Assembly (NCBI GenBank): GCA_911728435.2
Contig: OU452202.1
Coordinates: forward strand, 13,991,135-14,055,134
Source of the DNA: Apoderus coryli
Lineage: Eukaryota > Arthropoda > Insecta > Coleoptera > Attelabidae
DNA length: 64,000 nt
Direction: 5' to 3'
The position numbers and the translations under genes are program-made. Shown here piece by piece: positions 8,830 through 19,855 of the stretch; the stretch's first letter is position 1; every line of letters starts with the position of its first letter. The notes beneath the pieces were generated by a model that searched no databases, was not told the DNA's origin, and saw nothing but the letters and a program-made list of their open reading frames with translations.

Positions 8830-9583
8830 TAAGTTAAAAAAACCTATTTGGACTTACTGACTTTGACTTTCCCTGGTCACCCCAAATGAACAGTAGCTTC
8901 TTAAGAAGAAATAAGAAAAAAATTCTTACTATGTATTTCGACAAACTTCAAACATTAGATAAAAACCAAGCATGTAGATCAACCTTTTTAACATTATACC
9001 TAACTTATTCTAAACACGCACAGCCCTTTCTGCACATAAAAACAACCATAGACATCATTCGCATATTATCTCGCAACTCCGTGTATCAAACAAATAAAGG
9101 CTCAGTTTATCTAATCAGACCAAACCTAAATGTCCAGAAAACTTTACATCACATCCTGTTTGAATGCCCAATTTACGCGCCAATTAGGTCGGCACAAGCC
9201 GCGGTATCATCCCTTGATGACTTTGTTAGTGCCCTAAATCGTATTAATCTGCGGTTAGCTAAACAGATCTGCTCGCTTATTGTGGATATCCTTAAATTAT
9301 GAACGAGTAGGAATTTTGCTTGTTTGTAGTTGTAGTTTGTTTTTATTCTCTTTTTAGTTTTCGTTTTCATATTATTATTGGATTGTTTTTTTTTCTGTTT
9401 TTCTTTTTGTTATTTTTCGTTTGTTTTGCCTATATTTGTTAATTGGATAGGATGATCGTTAAGTTGTTATAATATTATTGTTATTGTAGTATTGTACGAG
9501 TATTATCATATGTACCATGTATCAAACCGAGCTCATTGTTGGAAAACTGTATGTTTTGGGAACAATAAAGTTGATTTGATTTG
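8830..9583 (+). mobile_element. 5'-truncated non-LTR retrotransposon (LINE)
   Basis: A 754-bp insertion between perfect 19-bp direct repeats (8811-8829 and 9584-9602). It ends with AATAAAGTTGATTTGATTTG, a short repeated 3' tail of the kind non-LTR elements use in place of poly(A). Only the end of ORF2 and the 3' UTR remain, the normal result of incomplete target-primed reverse transcription. The perfect duplication suggests a fairly recent insertion. Confidence 0.9.
8886..9302 (+). CDS. LINE ORF2 C-terminus (partial)
   Basis: The C-terminal end of a non-LTR retrotransposon polyprotein. The diagnostic stretch is TLHHILFECPIYAPIRS near residues 92-108, the Cys/His region that follows the RNase H or thumb domain in I/Jockey/R1-type elements. 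No reverse transcriptase motif is left. The first ATG at 8886 is only the first Met in the truncated frame and not a real start. Confidence 0.7.
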   Translation: MNSSFLRRNKKKILTMYFDKLQTLDKNQACRSTFLTLYLTYSKHAQPFLHIKTTIDIIRILSRNSVYQTNKGSVYLIRPNLNVQKTLHHILFECPIYAPIRSAQAAVSSLDDFVSALNRINLRLAKQICSLIVDILKL

Positions 9584-9602
9584 AATCGATCTATCGTGTA
9601 GT

Positions 9603-11020
9603 GGAAAAAATCATGAAAAAAATAAAAAAGTTATGCCACTTCAAAACTGTTTTTTGTCGGTGTGTATATTAATTTTTCTCATCAAAAATTGTTTTTTTTT
9701 TCTTAATTAAATCGTATTTTATATTAGCATGAGAAATATGTTTTAAATTTATTGACATTAAAACCTTGAAGTAAACATTTCCACTCCCAATTCAAACACG
9801 TGTTAGACTGTCGGTATATTATTTATTTTTTAAATCCCGATATAAATAGTTTTCATATTCTATAGAAATAACCGTTCGTTTTGTAACTTGACACTTTTTG
9901 AGGGCACAATTTGGCCATTTCTTCGGCCATATAACAACATAACAGAAGAAAAAGATAAAAAGCTAAAAACCACTCATGCGATACACTTCTCGATTTTTCA
10001 TCTTCTCTTTTGTTGCTGTTGCATTTATAAATTTTATTTATTTGCTTTTAGAGAGCCAAAAAGATTAGTAATTCGGATATGCAACATGGCATCACGCACC
10101 AAGATTTTGGATAATAAGAATTACCTACTTACATCTTTAGTATAAAAGTTTTATTTATGAATGCACTTCCTGTTTCTTATTTTTTTTTTTGCGTGATGTG
10201 TCAAGACGCATTTTTTGACCATTTGCTGATAAAGAAAAGGCATTACGTTTCAGCAAGTAGGTATTGAATGTATAAAAAATGAAACTGAATACGTAAATTA
10301 TATGGATAATATGACTATTGAAATCCAGAATGTATGCGTGTTCAAGAAACGTTTTTATACAACTTCTTTTCAATTTCGTTGTAATAATTTAGATAATCTT
10401 ATGGACGAAAAAATAAACATCCCTAATATGCAGTGTGCGTCATGACGATGGTCACCTAGTGGGTGGTGGTGGATGGCGAAACTTATGTGTATATAGTATT
10501 TCGTAGCGATGCTTTATTTGTGTTAAACAAGAACCACCAACTTTCTTACTTTAAATAGGGGTGGGTCGAAAGAAGCAAAATTCAAAAATGAATAATTTGG
10601 AATAGCGACAAAAAGTTTTATTTTGGCAAAACAAACTTAATTCCTATTTACAGTTTTCTGATTGTGTTTTGCCCTCTACCAGGGTTCAAAAATGTTGTTT
10701 GTTGTTTTTCGTTTTTTTAAATATTTGATTTAGAATACCGCGTAAAGCTTTGGGTTAGATACAGCAAAGACAAATTTTATTTGCAACTTATTTATTGTGA
10801 TATCTAATCTGCCGTCTGCCGTTCCTGAAAGAGAATCGATTTTTCCGAAATGTCTACAAGCATGCGTGTTTATTAAATAATCATTATAAACAACCCAGAA
10901 CTCACCACGGGGAGGTTATTGCTCAACGAGTTTCATCCCACCCACCCTCATCGGTAATTCAAATTACTGTTTAAAATCCTTTTTACTTTTACATTTTCGC
11001 ATTGATTTACGCGATTCTAT
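9603..11020. other. AT-rich spacer, no gene seen
   Basis: The frames at 9888-10145 and 10155-10373 lack any recognisable motif and are low-complexity. No transposon ends were recognised. Confidence 0.45.
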
Positions 11021-11199
11021 TTATTTATTAAAAATGCATAAATACATTATACATCAAATCATCAGGAAGGCGAAGTTTAGCTAATAAGCTATTCTTTAAC
11101 ACTTACCCTTCAAGATGACTTTACAAATAAATTTCTAAATATAACAAGTCGAGAGGAGAACCCGCGCCGAGCCTGACAAGCATATGACGGCTCGTATAT

Positions 11200-11640
11200 A
11201 TCAATTTTAATGTCCTTACATTAATTATAGGGAAGCGTCAAGATAAACTCCCAAATTCTTAGCCAAAGTTCTGTTCTCCAGAACCGATTGACCTATGACA
11301 TAGTCATGGATAAGCGCACTCATAGATCGTTCGAAATTAACACAAAAACACTTGGCAACGTTTAATTCCATTCCATTCACTTCACACCAATGTACCAAAC
11401 GAATGACGTTCTCCTGTAAAAGGTAGCAATCAGTGGAACATCCAATCCATCGGAAAAGAGCTTGAGTTCACTGTGCATAAAACAATCCTTTATGTTTAAT
11501 AAGGTAAACAACAATGGACCCAAATGGGATCCCTGCGGAACTGAAGGCCTAGAATGAAACTCGTTCATTCTAACAACCTGAGTTTTACCAGTCGAATAAC
11601 AGCTTCAACCGACGCAGCACAGCGAGCGAATGCCTTAGAG
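11200..11640 (-). pseudogene. non-LTR reverse transcriptase fragment
   Basis: The minus strand has VPQGSHLGPLLFTLLNI (RT motif B region). It continues through SELKLFSDGLDV, where the catalytic FADD box is degraded, then ENVIRLVHWCEVNGMELN and VAKCFCVNFERSMSALIHD. This is the RT thumb region of Jockey/R1-like LINEs. Several frameshifts. No target duplication or tail was identified. Confidence 0.7.
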
Positions 11641-11699
11641 AAGTCAGTCTATATTGTATGAACCTGGTAAGCGACCTCCAAAGCCCGAGATAAGTAAGT

Positions 11700-12810
11700 A
11701 ATCCGTGAACTTTAACAGATTGAAATATAGAAATATATACCTAAATACATTTTAGTCTCATTTTTTCTACAAGAAAATACAACAACAAAAAAATAGGCTG
11801 AATACTTTAATAAATATTCGAATACGAATAGACCACCGTTTAATAAGTATTTTAGGTTTCGTTTTTTGAGATTTTCCTTGGTACTCGTCTTATGGATTTA
11901 GGTTATAGTTTGCACATTTGCATATCTTCCTTAGTACCCGATAAACTGTTTTTAGTCTGTCCCCATATACCATGTCGGGTTAACGAGCTGGCCAACTAAA
12001 AGGTCCGTTATACTGTGGTGGCGAACCACCACGTTCTTTCTATTTACTTCAAACCGGTCAAAATTCCATTCAAGAAAGGCACAAGTATTATTTTTTAGGA
12101 CACAAAAATATTAACTAAGTCCTTTGATAGCCTTCTCCGTTAAAACGTGGGGATTGTCCGCTGACCAGAAGTAATTATTATGTCTGTGAAACATACCATT
12201 TCTGGAAAATTTTGCTTCATCACATCAAATGATGTTGCTCTTTTAATTAGAAACCATTCGCAAAAGCTAATACGTAAGGTGCTTCCGACAACTTCAAGAG
12301 ACGGAAATCATTGACTGGTTTCGGAGGAAGAAATTGAATGGTGATAGCAACATTGTTAAAAGGGAACTTTTGAAAATCGTTAGGCAGCATATAAGTCATA
12401 GTTTAAGGCGAATGATCATTGTAAATTGTTTATCTCCTTATCATTATGAGCTGAAGCCCATATCGTTGATATAAGCACAAGTATGAGGTTATGGTTCTTT
12501 AAACAACAAAACGTTTAAAATCCCAGAAGTCCGACAACTGCTGCTGGATTCATTGGAGAATGGATTTGCGGAGAATTAGAAAAACGACATGAATCAATGG
12601 AAGTTCGATATTTTTTACATCAAAATTTTCCAAATCAGTGGTTTGTCAGGGAAGGGTCAATTAACCACCACCAATGCAACTGCAATGGAACGGCATTAGA
12701 AGGTTTTGTAACAGTAAAAACAATTTTAACTTTAAATATTTTTTCTACTCCTGTTTTGTTAAGCTGTCTATTGCAGAACTGTTAACGTGACATGTAAATT
12801 CAATCTTACA
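11700..12810. other. AT-rich spacer, no gene seen
   Basis: No coding sequence, transposon end or structured repeat could be supported here. Confidence 0.4.
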
Positions 12811-12832
12811 TAAGTGTTATGTAATGATCACC

Positions 12833-12866
12833 AAAGTGTTACGTAATGAATATTACATAACACTTT
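12833..12866. repeat. short inverted repeat
   Basis: AAAGTGTTACGTAAT and ATTACATAACACTTT form 15-bp arms (one mismatch) around 4 bases. A second copy of the left-arm word (AAGTGTTATGTAATGAT) lies at 12812-12828. Probably the residue of a small palindromic element. Confidence 0.6.
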
Positions 12867-13026
12867 GGGGATTTTTATTTTTTATTATGGAATTATGTCA
12901 AACAAAAATGTCAAATAAATTGAAATATTTAAATGTCATTATTACGTTTTCTTCTGTGTTAAGTATTTCTGCTTAAATTTTAATTCTGAAATGGATTCTG
13001 ATTCTGCAAAGTCGTAGAAAAAGTAT

Positions 13027-13155
13027 AGTACATAACTCGGGCTGTAAATAATTTTCCATGCTCGAGACTATTGCCTCACTTGCCGCTTCGCGGCTCGTGG
13101 GCAAACTAGTCTCTCGCATGTAAAATATAATTTACAGCACATGTTATGCAATATA
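13027..13155. repeat. palindromic miniature element
   Basis: Arms with the words GCTGTAAAT, TTTCCATGC/GCATGTAAA, GAGACTA/TAGTCTC and TTGCC/GGCAA face each other around the GC-rich centre CTTGCCGCTTCGCGGC. The outer ends read ACATAACTCG and CATGTTATG. There is no open frame. The structure suggests a degraded palindromic MITE. Confidence 0.55.
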
Positions 13156-13608
13156 CTATTAAAGCATCTGCATTTATATTAGAAAGAAAGATGCATTGTG
13201 TTCACATTGCGTTTATTAGAATGTGTAATAAATATTTCATCATAATATGCATCTCGAAGCTACTGTCAATTACATTTTCATAAAAAACTGTTCGTTATTA
13301 TTAGTAGGTTAAACATTTAAAATTCTATACGTGGTCGTAAGTTCTTTTTTATACCACAAACCAAAGAACTGTATACATTTAAAAGGCCGCAGGAGTGAAT
13401 CAAGTCAGCAGGAGCAGGTGCGCGGTCCATTTAAAAACGTCTGTATGCCATATATGGTTCTGACGTTTTATTTCCATTTGTCGTTTTTTATTGTTTATTT
13501 TTACTACCAAGGTTTTTTACGATTGATTGTTAGCAGTTATTAGTCCATTCTTGGATCCTTTAACAATAAATTATACATGTAGCCATATAGGATTTAGTTT
13601 GGTGAATG
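13156..13608. other. AT-rich spacer in front of the BEL element
   Basis: No gene recognised. The frame at 13331-13543 has no motif I know. Confidence 0.4.
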
Positions 13609-13868
13609 TGTTATGAAAACCCACTGTGTTTGTTATACACATTATTAGATTTCTGGCACAAGCCGTAAACAATCAATTTTTGAGACAGAGTTGTCACTTG
13701 CTGTCAGAACGATGAGTTGTTAAATTTAGTTTCGTTCTTAGTTTATATATTATTAATTCTTCTGTATCTAAAAGTGTTCTTATTTGAATGTACACCGAGT
13801 AAACTATTGTTTAATTAAACGAACCGGGTGTTTCATTTAGAACGGGTAGTTCTTCTTGTTCCCCAACA
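13609..13868 (+). repeat. 5' LTR of the BEL element
   Basis: 260 bp, TGTTATGAAAAC to CCCCAACA. It matches 19591-19850 without a difference that I could find. It should contain the element's promoter and polyadenylation signals; I do not see an unambiguous TATA box. Confidence 0.95.
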
Positions 13869-13871
13869 TAT

Positions 13872-13887
13872 TGGCGACCGTGACAGG
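13872..13887 (+). promoter_or_regulatory. primer binding site
   Basis: TGGCGACCGTGACAGG begins 3 nt after the 5' LTR, the normal place for a tRNA primer site. It starts with TGG, complementary to the tRNA CCA end. I cannot say which tRNA is used. Confidence 0.75.
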
Positions 13888-14099
13888 ACCCGGTGTATAT
13901 TGTAGAAGACACAAGAATTGTTGGCAAGTATCGCTATATTAATAATATATTGTGGCTTTTTGGAGACATTCGTATGCGAATTAATTATTGACTCGAATTT
14001 TGCAGTGTTTTTTAACGGTTTGCTTTTTGATAAAACAACTGCGGGTGTTGACCAGATTCGAGGTTTGTTTTTCGCTATTCGTTGTGTGAAGTTCCAAAA

Positions 14100-17000
14100 A
14101 TGGCAGGTCTTGAAAATAAGAAGAAACATCGTGCGGTAATTCGTAGTTCTTTTACCCGATGTGCAAATGAATTGGAAGGCTATTTATCCCAGCCAGTACC
14201 GGACTTAGACAATATTAAAGTGGCGTGGGAGAGTCTACAAGAAAAAATTGGTGAGTTAAAAGTAATAAGTTCTGATATTTTTGAATTACTTTTAAATGAA
14301 AATTTGACGGAAAATGAATTATCTATGGATATTGATACGTGTGACACATACGTCAGAAAGTTTAAAATGTTGAATTTGAAGTGCGACAAATTGTTTAAGG
14401 AGGACAGTTCCTCTGAGTATGCCGTCAGTAATGTAGGGGTAGGTGGACATGTAGGGATACCAGGTAGGCGTACCTTTCAGCTTCCTGTCATACAATTTAA
14501 AAAGTTTGATGGCAATATTCGGGACTGGTTGTCGTTCTGGGCGCAATTTAGCAAGGTACACGAAGATCCAGATATTGATAGTGCGGATAAGGTCGATTAT
14601 TTAATTCAGGCGACGATTCCGGGAAGTAGGGCTAGACGGCTGGTCGAAAGTTTTCCTGCCACGGGCGGTAACTATCCGAAAATAATAGACAGTTTAAAAG
14701 CGCGATTTGGCAGGGAAGATCTCCAAATCGAAGTTTATGTGAGGGAACTCTTAAAGTTAATTTTGAGTAACGCCGTGTCAAAAAATAAAGTGGAACTTTC
14801 TCGGTTGTATGATCAAATTGAAACACATTTGAGGGCATTAGAAACTCTCGGTATAACGTCGGATAGGTACGCGGCTATGCTTTATCCACTCATAGAATCG
14901 TGTTTGCCGGAGGACCTTCAACGGATTTGGCAGCGGGCTTCGGTGACTTTATGTGCGGCTCATGACGTGATAGTTCGTGGTTCTCATAATATGGACGACG
15001 GTGCTTTGAACGCGGATCCGGTTGACATCGGCGCAAACAATGTTACTTTAGATAAGAGATTAAAAGCACTAATGCAATTCCTACAGGGTGAGGTCGAAAA
15101 CGAGCAACGCGTAGCTTTGGCATCAGAGGGTTTTGGACTTCACGATGCTTCGCGAACTTCTAGTGCGGTAGTGGGTAGAAAGACTAATAAAAACAGTGAT
15201 TCTCCAACAGTACCTACAGCGGCCGATTTAGTTAACAGTGAGACTGTTAAATGTATTTTTTGTGACGGAACACACGATAGTACAGATTGTTTTAAGGCAC
15301 AATCTCTTTCGTTAGACAAGAAAAAACAATTAATTAAAGATAAGGGGGGCTGTTTTCGTTGTCTGAAAAAGGGCCACCAAGTGAAAAGATGTAACGCGCG
15401 CGTAAAATGTATAGTCTGTGGCAAGCAACACATTACTTTAATGTGTCCCGATTTAAAGGTTAACAGGGAATCGAAATCTAGCGGAACTGTTGTCACCAGG
15501 CCGAAACCTGAACTTAATGCGACAAATGTTACCAGTGGCCATGTGTTTTTACAAACTTTGCGTATTAAAGTTATTTCTAAAGGTCTTTTGTATGACGTGC
15601 GTGCTTTGATTGACACCGGCTCCCAGCGGTCATATGTGTTAAGGTCGACGGCTGAGAAAATCGGGTTAAGGGCGAAGAAACGCGAAAAAATAATACATTG
15701 TCTATTTGGCGGTACTTTGTCGGAACAAAGCCATAATTTGTATGAGGTGGAGGTAACGGCAGCCGATTTTTCGTGTAAATTCGAGGTGTTGGATCAACCC
15801 CAGATTTGTGGTAATATTTCTCCGATTTTCCCTGGTCCTTGGATTCAGGAACTGCGGGAGCTGGAAGTTGAAGTCAACGGTACACTTCAGTCAGGAAAAA
15901 TAGAATTACTTATCGGTTCCGATGTGGCTGGTAGATTGTATACTGGTAGGCGTCATGTATTAACATGCGGTCTAGTGGCAGTTGAGACAGTTTTGGGTTG
16001 GACATTGATGGGCAAGGTTCCTACACACTCAACCGGAAGGGATGCGTCTATATCAACGTTGTGTTTGCTTGTTAATGATGCATCGATTACTAACCTGTGG
16101 GAACTTGACGTTTTGGGAATTACCGAACCTACAGCACAAAAGACCAGAAAGGAGGTGGAACTAGCAGCTATGGAATATTTTTCTGATACAGTAGAAATTG
16201 AGGACGATGGACGTTACAAGGTCAGACTTCCCTGGATTGAAGGTCACCCCCCACTCCCAAATAATTACGACCTCGCTAAAGGCCGTTTAGAGAATGTTTT
16301 AAGGAAGCTACGTTCGCAGGATTTGGTTCAGATGTATGGTGAAATATTTGAGGACTGGGCGAGTGAGGGAATTATAGAGTTAGTGACAAATGAGGTGACA
16401 CCATCTAGTTTCAACGGGGCTGTACATTATTTGCCACACAGACCAGTTCTAAAAGAGAACTCAACCACCAAAATCAGGCCGGTCTTTGATGCAGGAGCAA
16501 AACTGAAAAATAAACCTTCCTTAAACCAGTGTCTCGAGAAGGGGGTTAATTTAATTGAAGAAATCCCTAACATTTTATTAAGATTTCGTGAGAATAGAAT
16601 AGGGGTGGTAGCTGATATAAGGAAGGCATTTTTGCAAATCGGTTTACATGAGGCAGATAGAGATTGTCTTCGTTTTTTGTGGAAAGATCCGGATGGAAAC
16701 GAGATTGTTTATCGACACAAACGTGTAGTCTTTGGTGTGAATAGCAGTCCATTTCTCCTTGGCGCGACGATAGAACATCATCTCGAACAGTCTCATCGAA
16801 AATATGTTGAAAGTCAAGAGAATTCATTTTTGAGTACTGTGGCTAGATTGCAAAAGTCCTTTTATGTCGATAACTGTGTGACAAGTTTACCCGATGAAGC
16901 TTCGTTGAGGGGTTTCATCAATGACTCTATACATATAATGTCTGCGGCAAAGTTTGATCTTCGAGGGTGGGAGAGGACACAATATAACGGCGATGGTTGT

Positions 17001-19496
17001 GATGTCCCGGTCCTAGGTCTCGTTTGGAACACTAGAAGAGATTCATTGGCTTTGAAAAGTTGCATTGTCAGTTTGGAGGAAATAAAAGGCGCACTTGTGA
17101 CAAAGCGTATGATTTTATCTGTCGCTCAGAAGATATTCGATCCGATCGGATTTACGAGTCCCATCACTGTATGTCCCAAAATTCTATTGCAGAAAACGTG
17201 GAAAAATAATTTGGGATGGGATAAGCCAGTGGATGACGAAATAAAAGCAGAATTCTGTAGCTGGGTGGACGATTTGAAGCAGTTGCATGGTATCGAGATT
17301 CCAAGGTGGATAGACTGCGCTGATGAAAATGACGAGTGTAGCCTTCATGTTTTCTGTGATGCCAGTATCAAAGCGTATGCTTGTGTTATTTTTCTTCGCG
17401 TAAAAAGAGGTGATGATGTTTCTCTATATCTAGTTGCTTCAAAGTTTAGGGTCGCTCCAAAGAAGTACGTCAGCATACCTCGACTAGAACTATTGAGTGC
17501 CACCATAGCTGCGCGATTATTTGCTTCGATACGAAAAAGTTTGGATAAATCCTTGAACTGTTATTTTTGGAGTGATTCCACAACGGTGTTATCCTGGATT
17601 CGCAGACAGGAAGAGTGGGCTTCATTTGTCTGGAACAGGGTATCAGAGATAAGGTCGTTAACACCTGTGACAGCGTGGAAACATGTTCCCGGAATTATGA
17701 ATTCTGCGGATCTGCCCTCTCGCGGCTGTTCAGCTAAATCTCTCTTGGAATCTCGATGGTGGGAGGGGCCTAAGTGGCTGCTGCGTAGTGAAGAATTTTG
17801 GCCACAGGAGGACCAGGCTGTCGACGAAGAAGAGATAAGCAAGGAGAAGAAAAAGAGAATCGTGTGTATGATTAATGTTACATCTGATGATTTTCACCTC
17901 AATTATTTTTCAAAGTACTCAAAAATGATTCGTATGATGGGTTGGATAATTCGTGTTTTTCATAACGGCTATTCTAAGAATAAGGGTTCCAAACATTGTG
18001 GTCCGTTGTCAGCGGAGGAACTGAATTATGCTGAACTTTTTGTTTGTAAGGTGGTACAGAATGAAGTTTTCTCGGAGAATGATTCAAGGATTAAGACTTT
18101 GGATGTTTTTCGTGACCAATTAGGCGTGTTACGACTAAAATCGCGTATATCCAACAGACAAGACCTGGAAAACTTTCGATTACCGATTATTTTACCCGCA
18201 AAACATTTAGTTACGCAAAAGTTAGTCTTGTCAATGCATCAAAAGTTGTGTCATGTCGGTGTGCAGGGACTATTGAGTGCGTTGAGAGAGAACTATTGGA
18301 TTTTGGGTGGTAGACGTTACATACGGAGTGTCATCGGTGACTGTACGGTATGTCGACGTTATAGAAGCAAACCTTTTGTAATGAAAAGCCCACCTTTGCC
18401 CCTGGATCGTGTACGTCACGCAGTGGCATTCGAGGTCTCTGGCGTGGATTTCGCGGGACCACTTTATTTAAAGACAGGGCAGAAGGTGTGGGCATGTTTA
18501 TTTACTTGTGCGGTATATCGTGCGGTGCATTTGGAACTTGCTACCTCCTTGTCCACCGAACATTTCATGAAAGCTTTGAGACGCTTTATAGCTCGGCGTG
18601 GTCGTCCAAAAATTATGTTTAGTGACAATGGGACTAATTTTGTGGGTACAGAGAACGCGTTCGCAATGTTAAACTGGGAAGATATTATAGATAATTGTTC
18701 GGTTGAAAGGATTATATGGCGTTTTAACCCACCAACGGCTGCCTGGTGGGGCGGGTTTTTCGAGCGTCTGGTAGGTCTTATGAAGCAGCTTCTTCGCAAA
18801 ATGTTGGGGCGTGCATGTCTTACTTATGAGGATCTATTGACTATCCTTTGCGACTGTGAATCTGTTATAAACTCTCGGCCTTTGACTTACCAAACTAACG
18901 ACGCGAATGACTTGATCACATTAACCCCTAATATGTTTTTACGCGAGTTAACAAATAGTGGTGTACCAGACTGCGATGCGATTGATAAACATTCGTTAAG
19001 TAAATCGGTTAAAAATTTACAAAAACTACGGGATGACTTGCGAATACGTTTTCGTAACGAGTATCTTGGGCAACTACAGTCAGTAACTAGTTCAAGGGCG
19101 TCACGTAACGTTACCTTGGGCGAAATTGTGCTCATAGGAAACGATAAAGATAAGCGAGTAGATTGGCCTATGGGTCAGGTGGTTGAATTACTCCCAGGCA
19201 AAGACGGATGTGTTCGCTTGGTACGTGTACGAACGACGAAGGGTCAGTTGCTGAGGCCTATCCAACGTGTTTTTCCGCTCGAAATGCAAGGAACATCAAC
19301 GGAAGGTCAGTCAGGAGATGACGTATGCGGTGCTGCGAAAGCTGCTACTGTGGATGAAGAGTATGACTACAGTGATTCGCGGTGTGATTCGAGTGTTCCG
19401 GGAAAAGTGAATCCGTTTCGCGAAAGCAGAGTACCCGAATGTAAAACTACTCGTTCTGGTAGAGTCATTAAATTACCGCGTAGATTTAAGGATTAG
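14100..19496 (+). CDS. BEL/Pao gag-pol polyprotein
   Basis: A single 1798-residue polyprotein. I chose ATG 14100 (MAGLENKKKH) because the frame upstream opens only with a TTG. Order of domains: gag with a DUF1759-like block (FDGNIRDWLSFWAQF, about residue 135); Cys-rich knuckles CIFCDGTHDSTDC (about 384) and CFRCLKKGHQVKRC (about 417); aspartic protease LIDTGSQRSYV (about 503); reverse transcriptase with VVADIRKAFLQI, FGVNSSPFLL and the active-site box FYVDN near 921; RNase H with HVFCDAS (about 1084) and WSDSTTVLSW; integrase with an HHCC-type region ending CTVCRRY, then Asp in SGVDFAGP (about 1447), Asp in FSDNGTNF (about 1507) and Glu in GGFFERLVG (about 1553); and a C-terminal basic tail. 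The length is normal for the family. The RT box reads YVDN where YVDD is usual. Confidence 0.95.
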   Translation: MAGLENKKKHRAVIRSSFTRCANELEGYLSQPVPDLDNIKVAWESLQEKIGELKVISSDIFELLLNENLTENELSMDIDTCDTYVRKFKMLNLKCDKLFKEDSSSEYAVSNVGVGGHVGIPGRRTFQLPVIQFKKFDGNIRDWLSFWAQFSKVHEDPDIDSADKVDYLIQATIPGSRARRLVESFPATGGNYPKIIDSLKARFGREDLQIEVYVRELLKLILSNAVSKNKVELSRLYDQIETHLRALETLGITSDRYAAMLYPLIESCLPEDLQRIWQRASVTLCAAHDVIVRGSHNMDDGALNADPVDIGANNVTLDKRLKALMQFLQGEVENEQRVALASEGFGLHDASRTSSAVVGRKTNKNSDSPTVPTAADLVNSETVKCIFCDGTHDSTDCFKAQSLSLDKKKQLIKDKGGCFRCLKKGHQVKRCNARVKCIVCGKQHITLMCPDLKVNRESKSSGTVVTRPKPELNATNVTSGHVFLQTLRIKVISKGLLYDVRALIDTGSQRSYVLRSTAEKIGLRAKKREKIIHCLFGGTLSEQSHNLYEVEVTAADFSCKFEVLDQPQICGNISPIFPGPWIQELRELEVEVNGTLQSGKIELLIGSDVAGRLYTGRRHVLTCGLVAVETVLGWTLMGKVPTHSTGRDASISTLCLLVNDASITNLWELDVLGITEPTAQKTRKEVELAAMEYFSDTVEIEDDGRYKVRLPWIEGHPPLPNNYDLAKGRLENVLRKLRSQDLVQMYGEIFEDWASEGIIELVTNEVTPSSFNGAVHYLPHRPVLKENSTTKIRPVFDAGAKLKNKPSLNQCLEKGVNLIEEIPNILLRFRENRIGVVADIRKAFLQIGLHEADRDCLRFLWKDPDGNEIVYRHKRVVFGVNSSPFLLGATIEHHLEQSHRKYVESQENSFLSTVARLQKSFYVDNCVTSLPDEASLRGFINDSIHIMSAAKFDLRGWERTQYNGDGCDVPVLGLVWNTRRDSLALKSCIVSLEEIKGALVTKRMILSVAQKIFDPIGFTSPITVCPKILLQKTWKNNLGWDKPVDDEIKAEFCSWVDDLKQLHGIEIPRWIDCADENDECSLHVFCDASIKAYACVIFLRVKRGDDVSLYLVASKFRVAPKKYVSIPRLELLSATIAARLFASIRKSLDKSLNCYFWSDSTTVLSWIRRQEEWASFVWNRVSEIRSLTPVTAWKHVPGIMNSADLPSRGCSAKSLLESRWWEGPKWLLRSEEFWPQEDQAVDEEEISKEKKKRIVCMINVTSDDFHLNYFSKYSKMIRMMGWIIRVFHNGYSKNKGSKHCGPLSAEELNYAELFVCKVVQNEVFSENDSRIKTLDVFRDQLGVLRLKSRISNRQDLENFRLPIILPAKHLVTQKLVLSMHQKLCHVGVQGLLSALRENYWILGGRRYIRSVIGDCTVCRRYRSKPFVMKSPPLPLDRVRHAVAFEVSGVDFAGPLYLKTGQKVWACLFTCAVYRAVHLELATSLSTEHFMKALRRFIARRGRPKIMFSDNGTNFVGTENAFAMLNWEDIIDNCSVERIIWRFNPPTAAWWGGFFERLVGLMKQLLRKMLGRACLTYEDLLTILCDCESVINSRPLTYQTNDANDLITLTPNMFLRELTNSGVPDCDAIDKHSLSKSVKNLQKLRDDLRIRFRNEYLGQLQSVTSSRASRNVTLGEIVLIGNDKDKRVDWPMGQVVELLPGKDGCVRLVRVRTTKGQLLRPIQRVFPLEMQGTSTEGQSGDDVCGAAKAATVDEEYDYSDSRCDSSVPGKVNPFRESRVPECKTTRSGRVIKLPRRFKD

Positions 19497-19579
19497 GATA
19501 AGACTTTGTTAGATTCAATATGTCTTTAGCATTTTTGTATTTTCTTGTTTGTGAGAAACTTCAGATAGTTCAGTTTCTC

Positions 19580-19590
19580 AGGTGGGAGAA
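19580..19590 (+). promoter_or_regulatory. polypurine tract
   Basis: AGGTGGGAGAA lies directly before the 3' LTR, the standard position for plus-strand priming. One T interrupts the purine run. Confidence 0.75.
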
Positions 19591-19850
19591 TGTTATGAAA
19601 ACCCACTGTGTTTGTTATACACATTATTAGATTTCTGGCACAAGCCGTAAACAATCAATTTTTGAGACAGAGTTGTCACTTGCTGTCAGAACGATGAGTT
19701 GTTAAATTTAGTTTCGTTCTTAGTTTATATATTATTAATTCTTCTGTATCTAAAAGTGTTCTTATTTGAATGTACACCGAGTAAACTATTGTTTAATTAA
19801 ACGAACCGGGTGTTTCATTTAGAACGGGTAGTTCTTCTTGTTCCCCAACA
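19591..19850 (+). repeat. 3' LTR of the BEL element
   Basis: 260 bp, the same sequence as the 5' LTR by eye, followed by GAATG, the second copy of the target duplication. Confidence 0.95.
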
Positions 19851-19855
19851 GAATG

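Larger units (their letters stand above)
13609..19850 (+). mobile_element. complete BEL/Pao LTR retrotransposon
   Basis: A 6242-bp element with 260-bp direct LTRs starting TGTT and ending AACA, bounded by the 5-bp target duplication GAATG (13604-13608 and 19851-19855). A primer binding site, one long gag-pol frame and a polypurine tract are in the expected order. The LTRs look identical by eye, and the reading frame has no lesion. By the LTR-divergence argument the insertion is recent and the copy may be autonomous. BEL/Pao is assigned from the protein (DUF1759 gag, DUF1758 protease, Pao-type RT, integrase and C-terminal DUF5641-like tail). There is no envelope frame. Confidence 0.95.
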
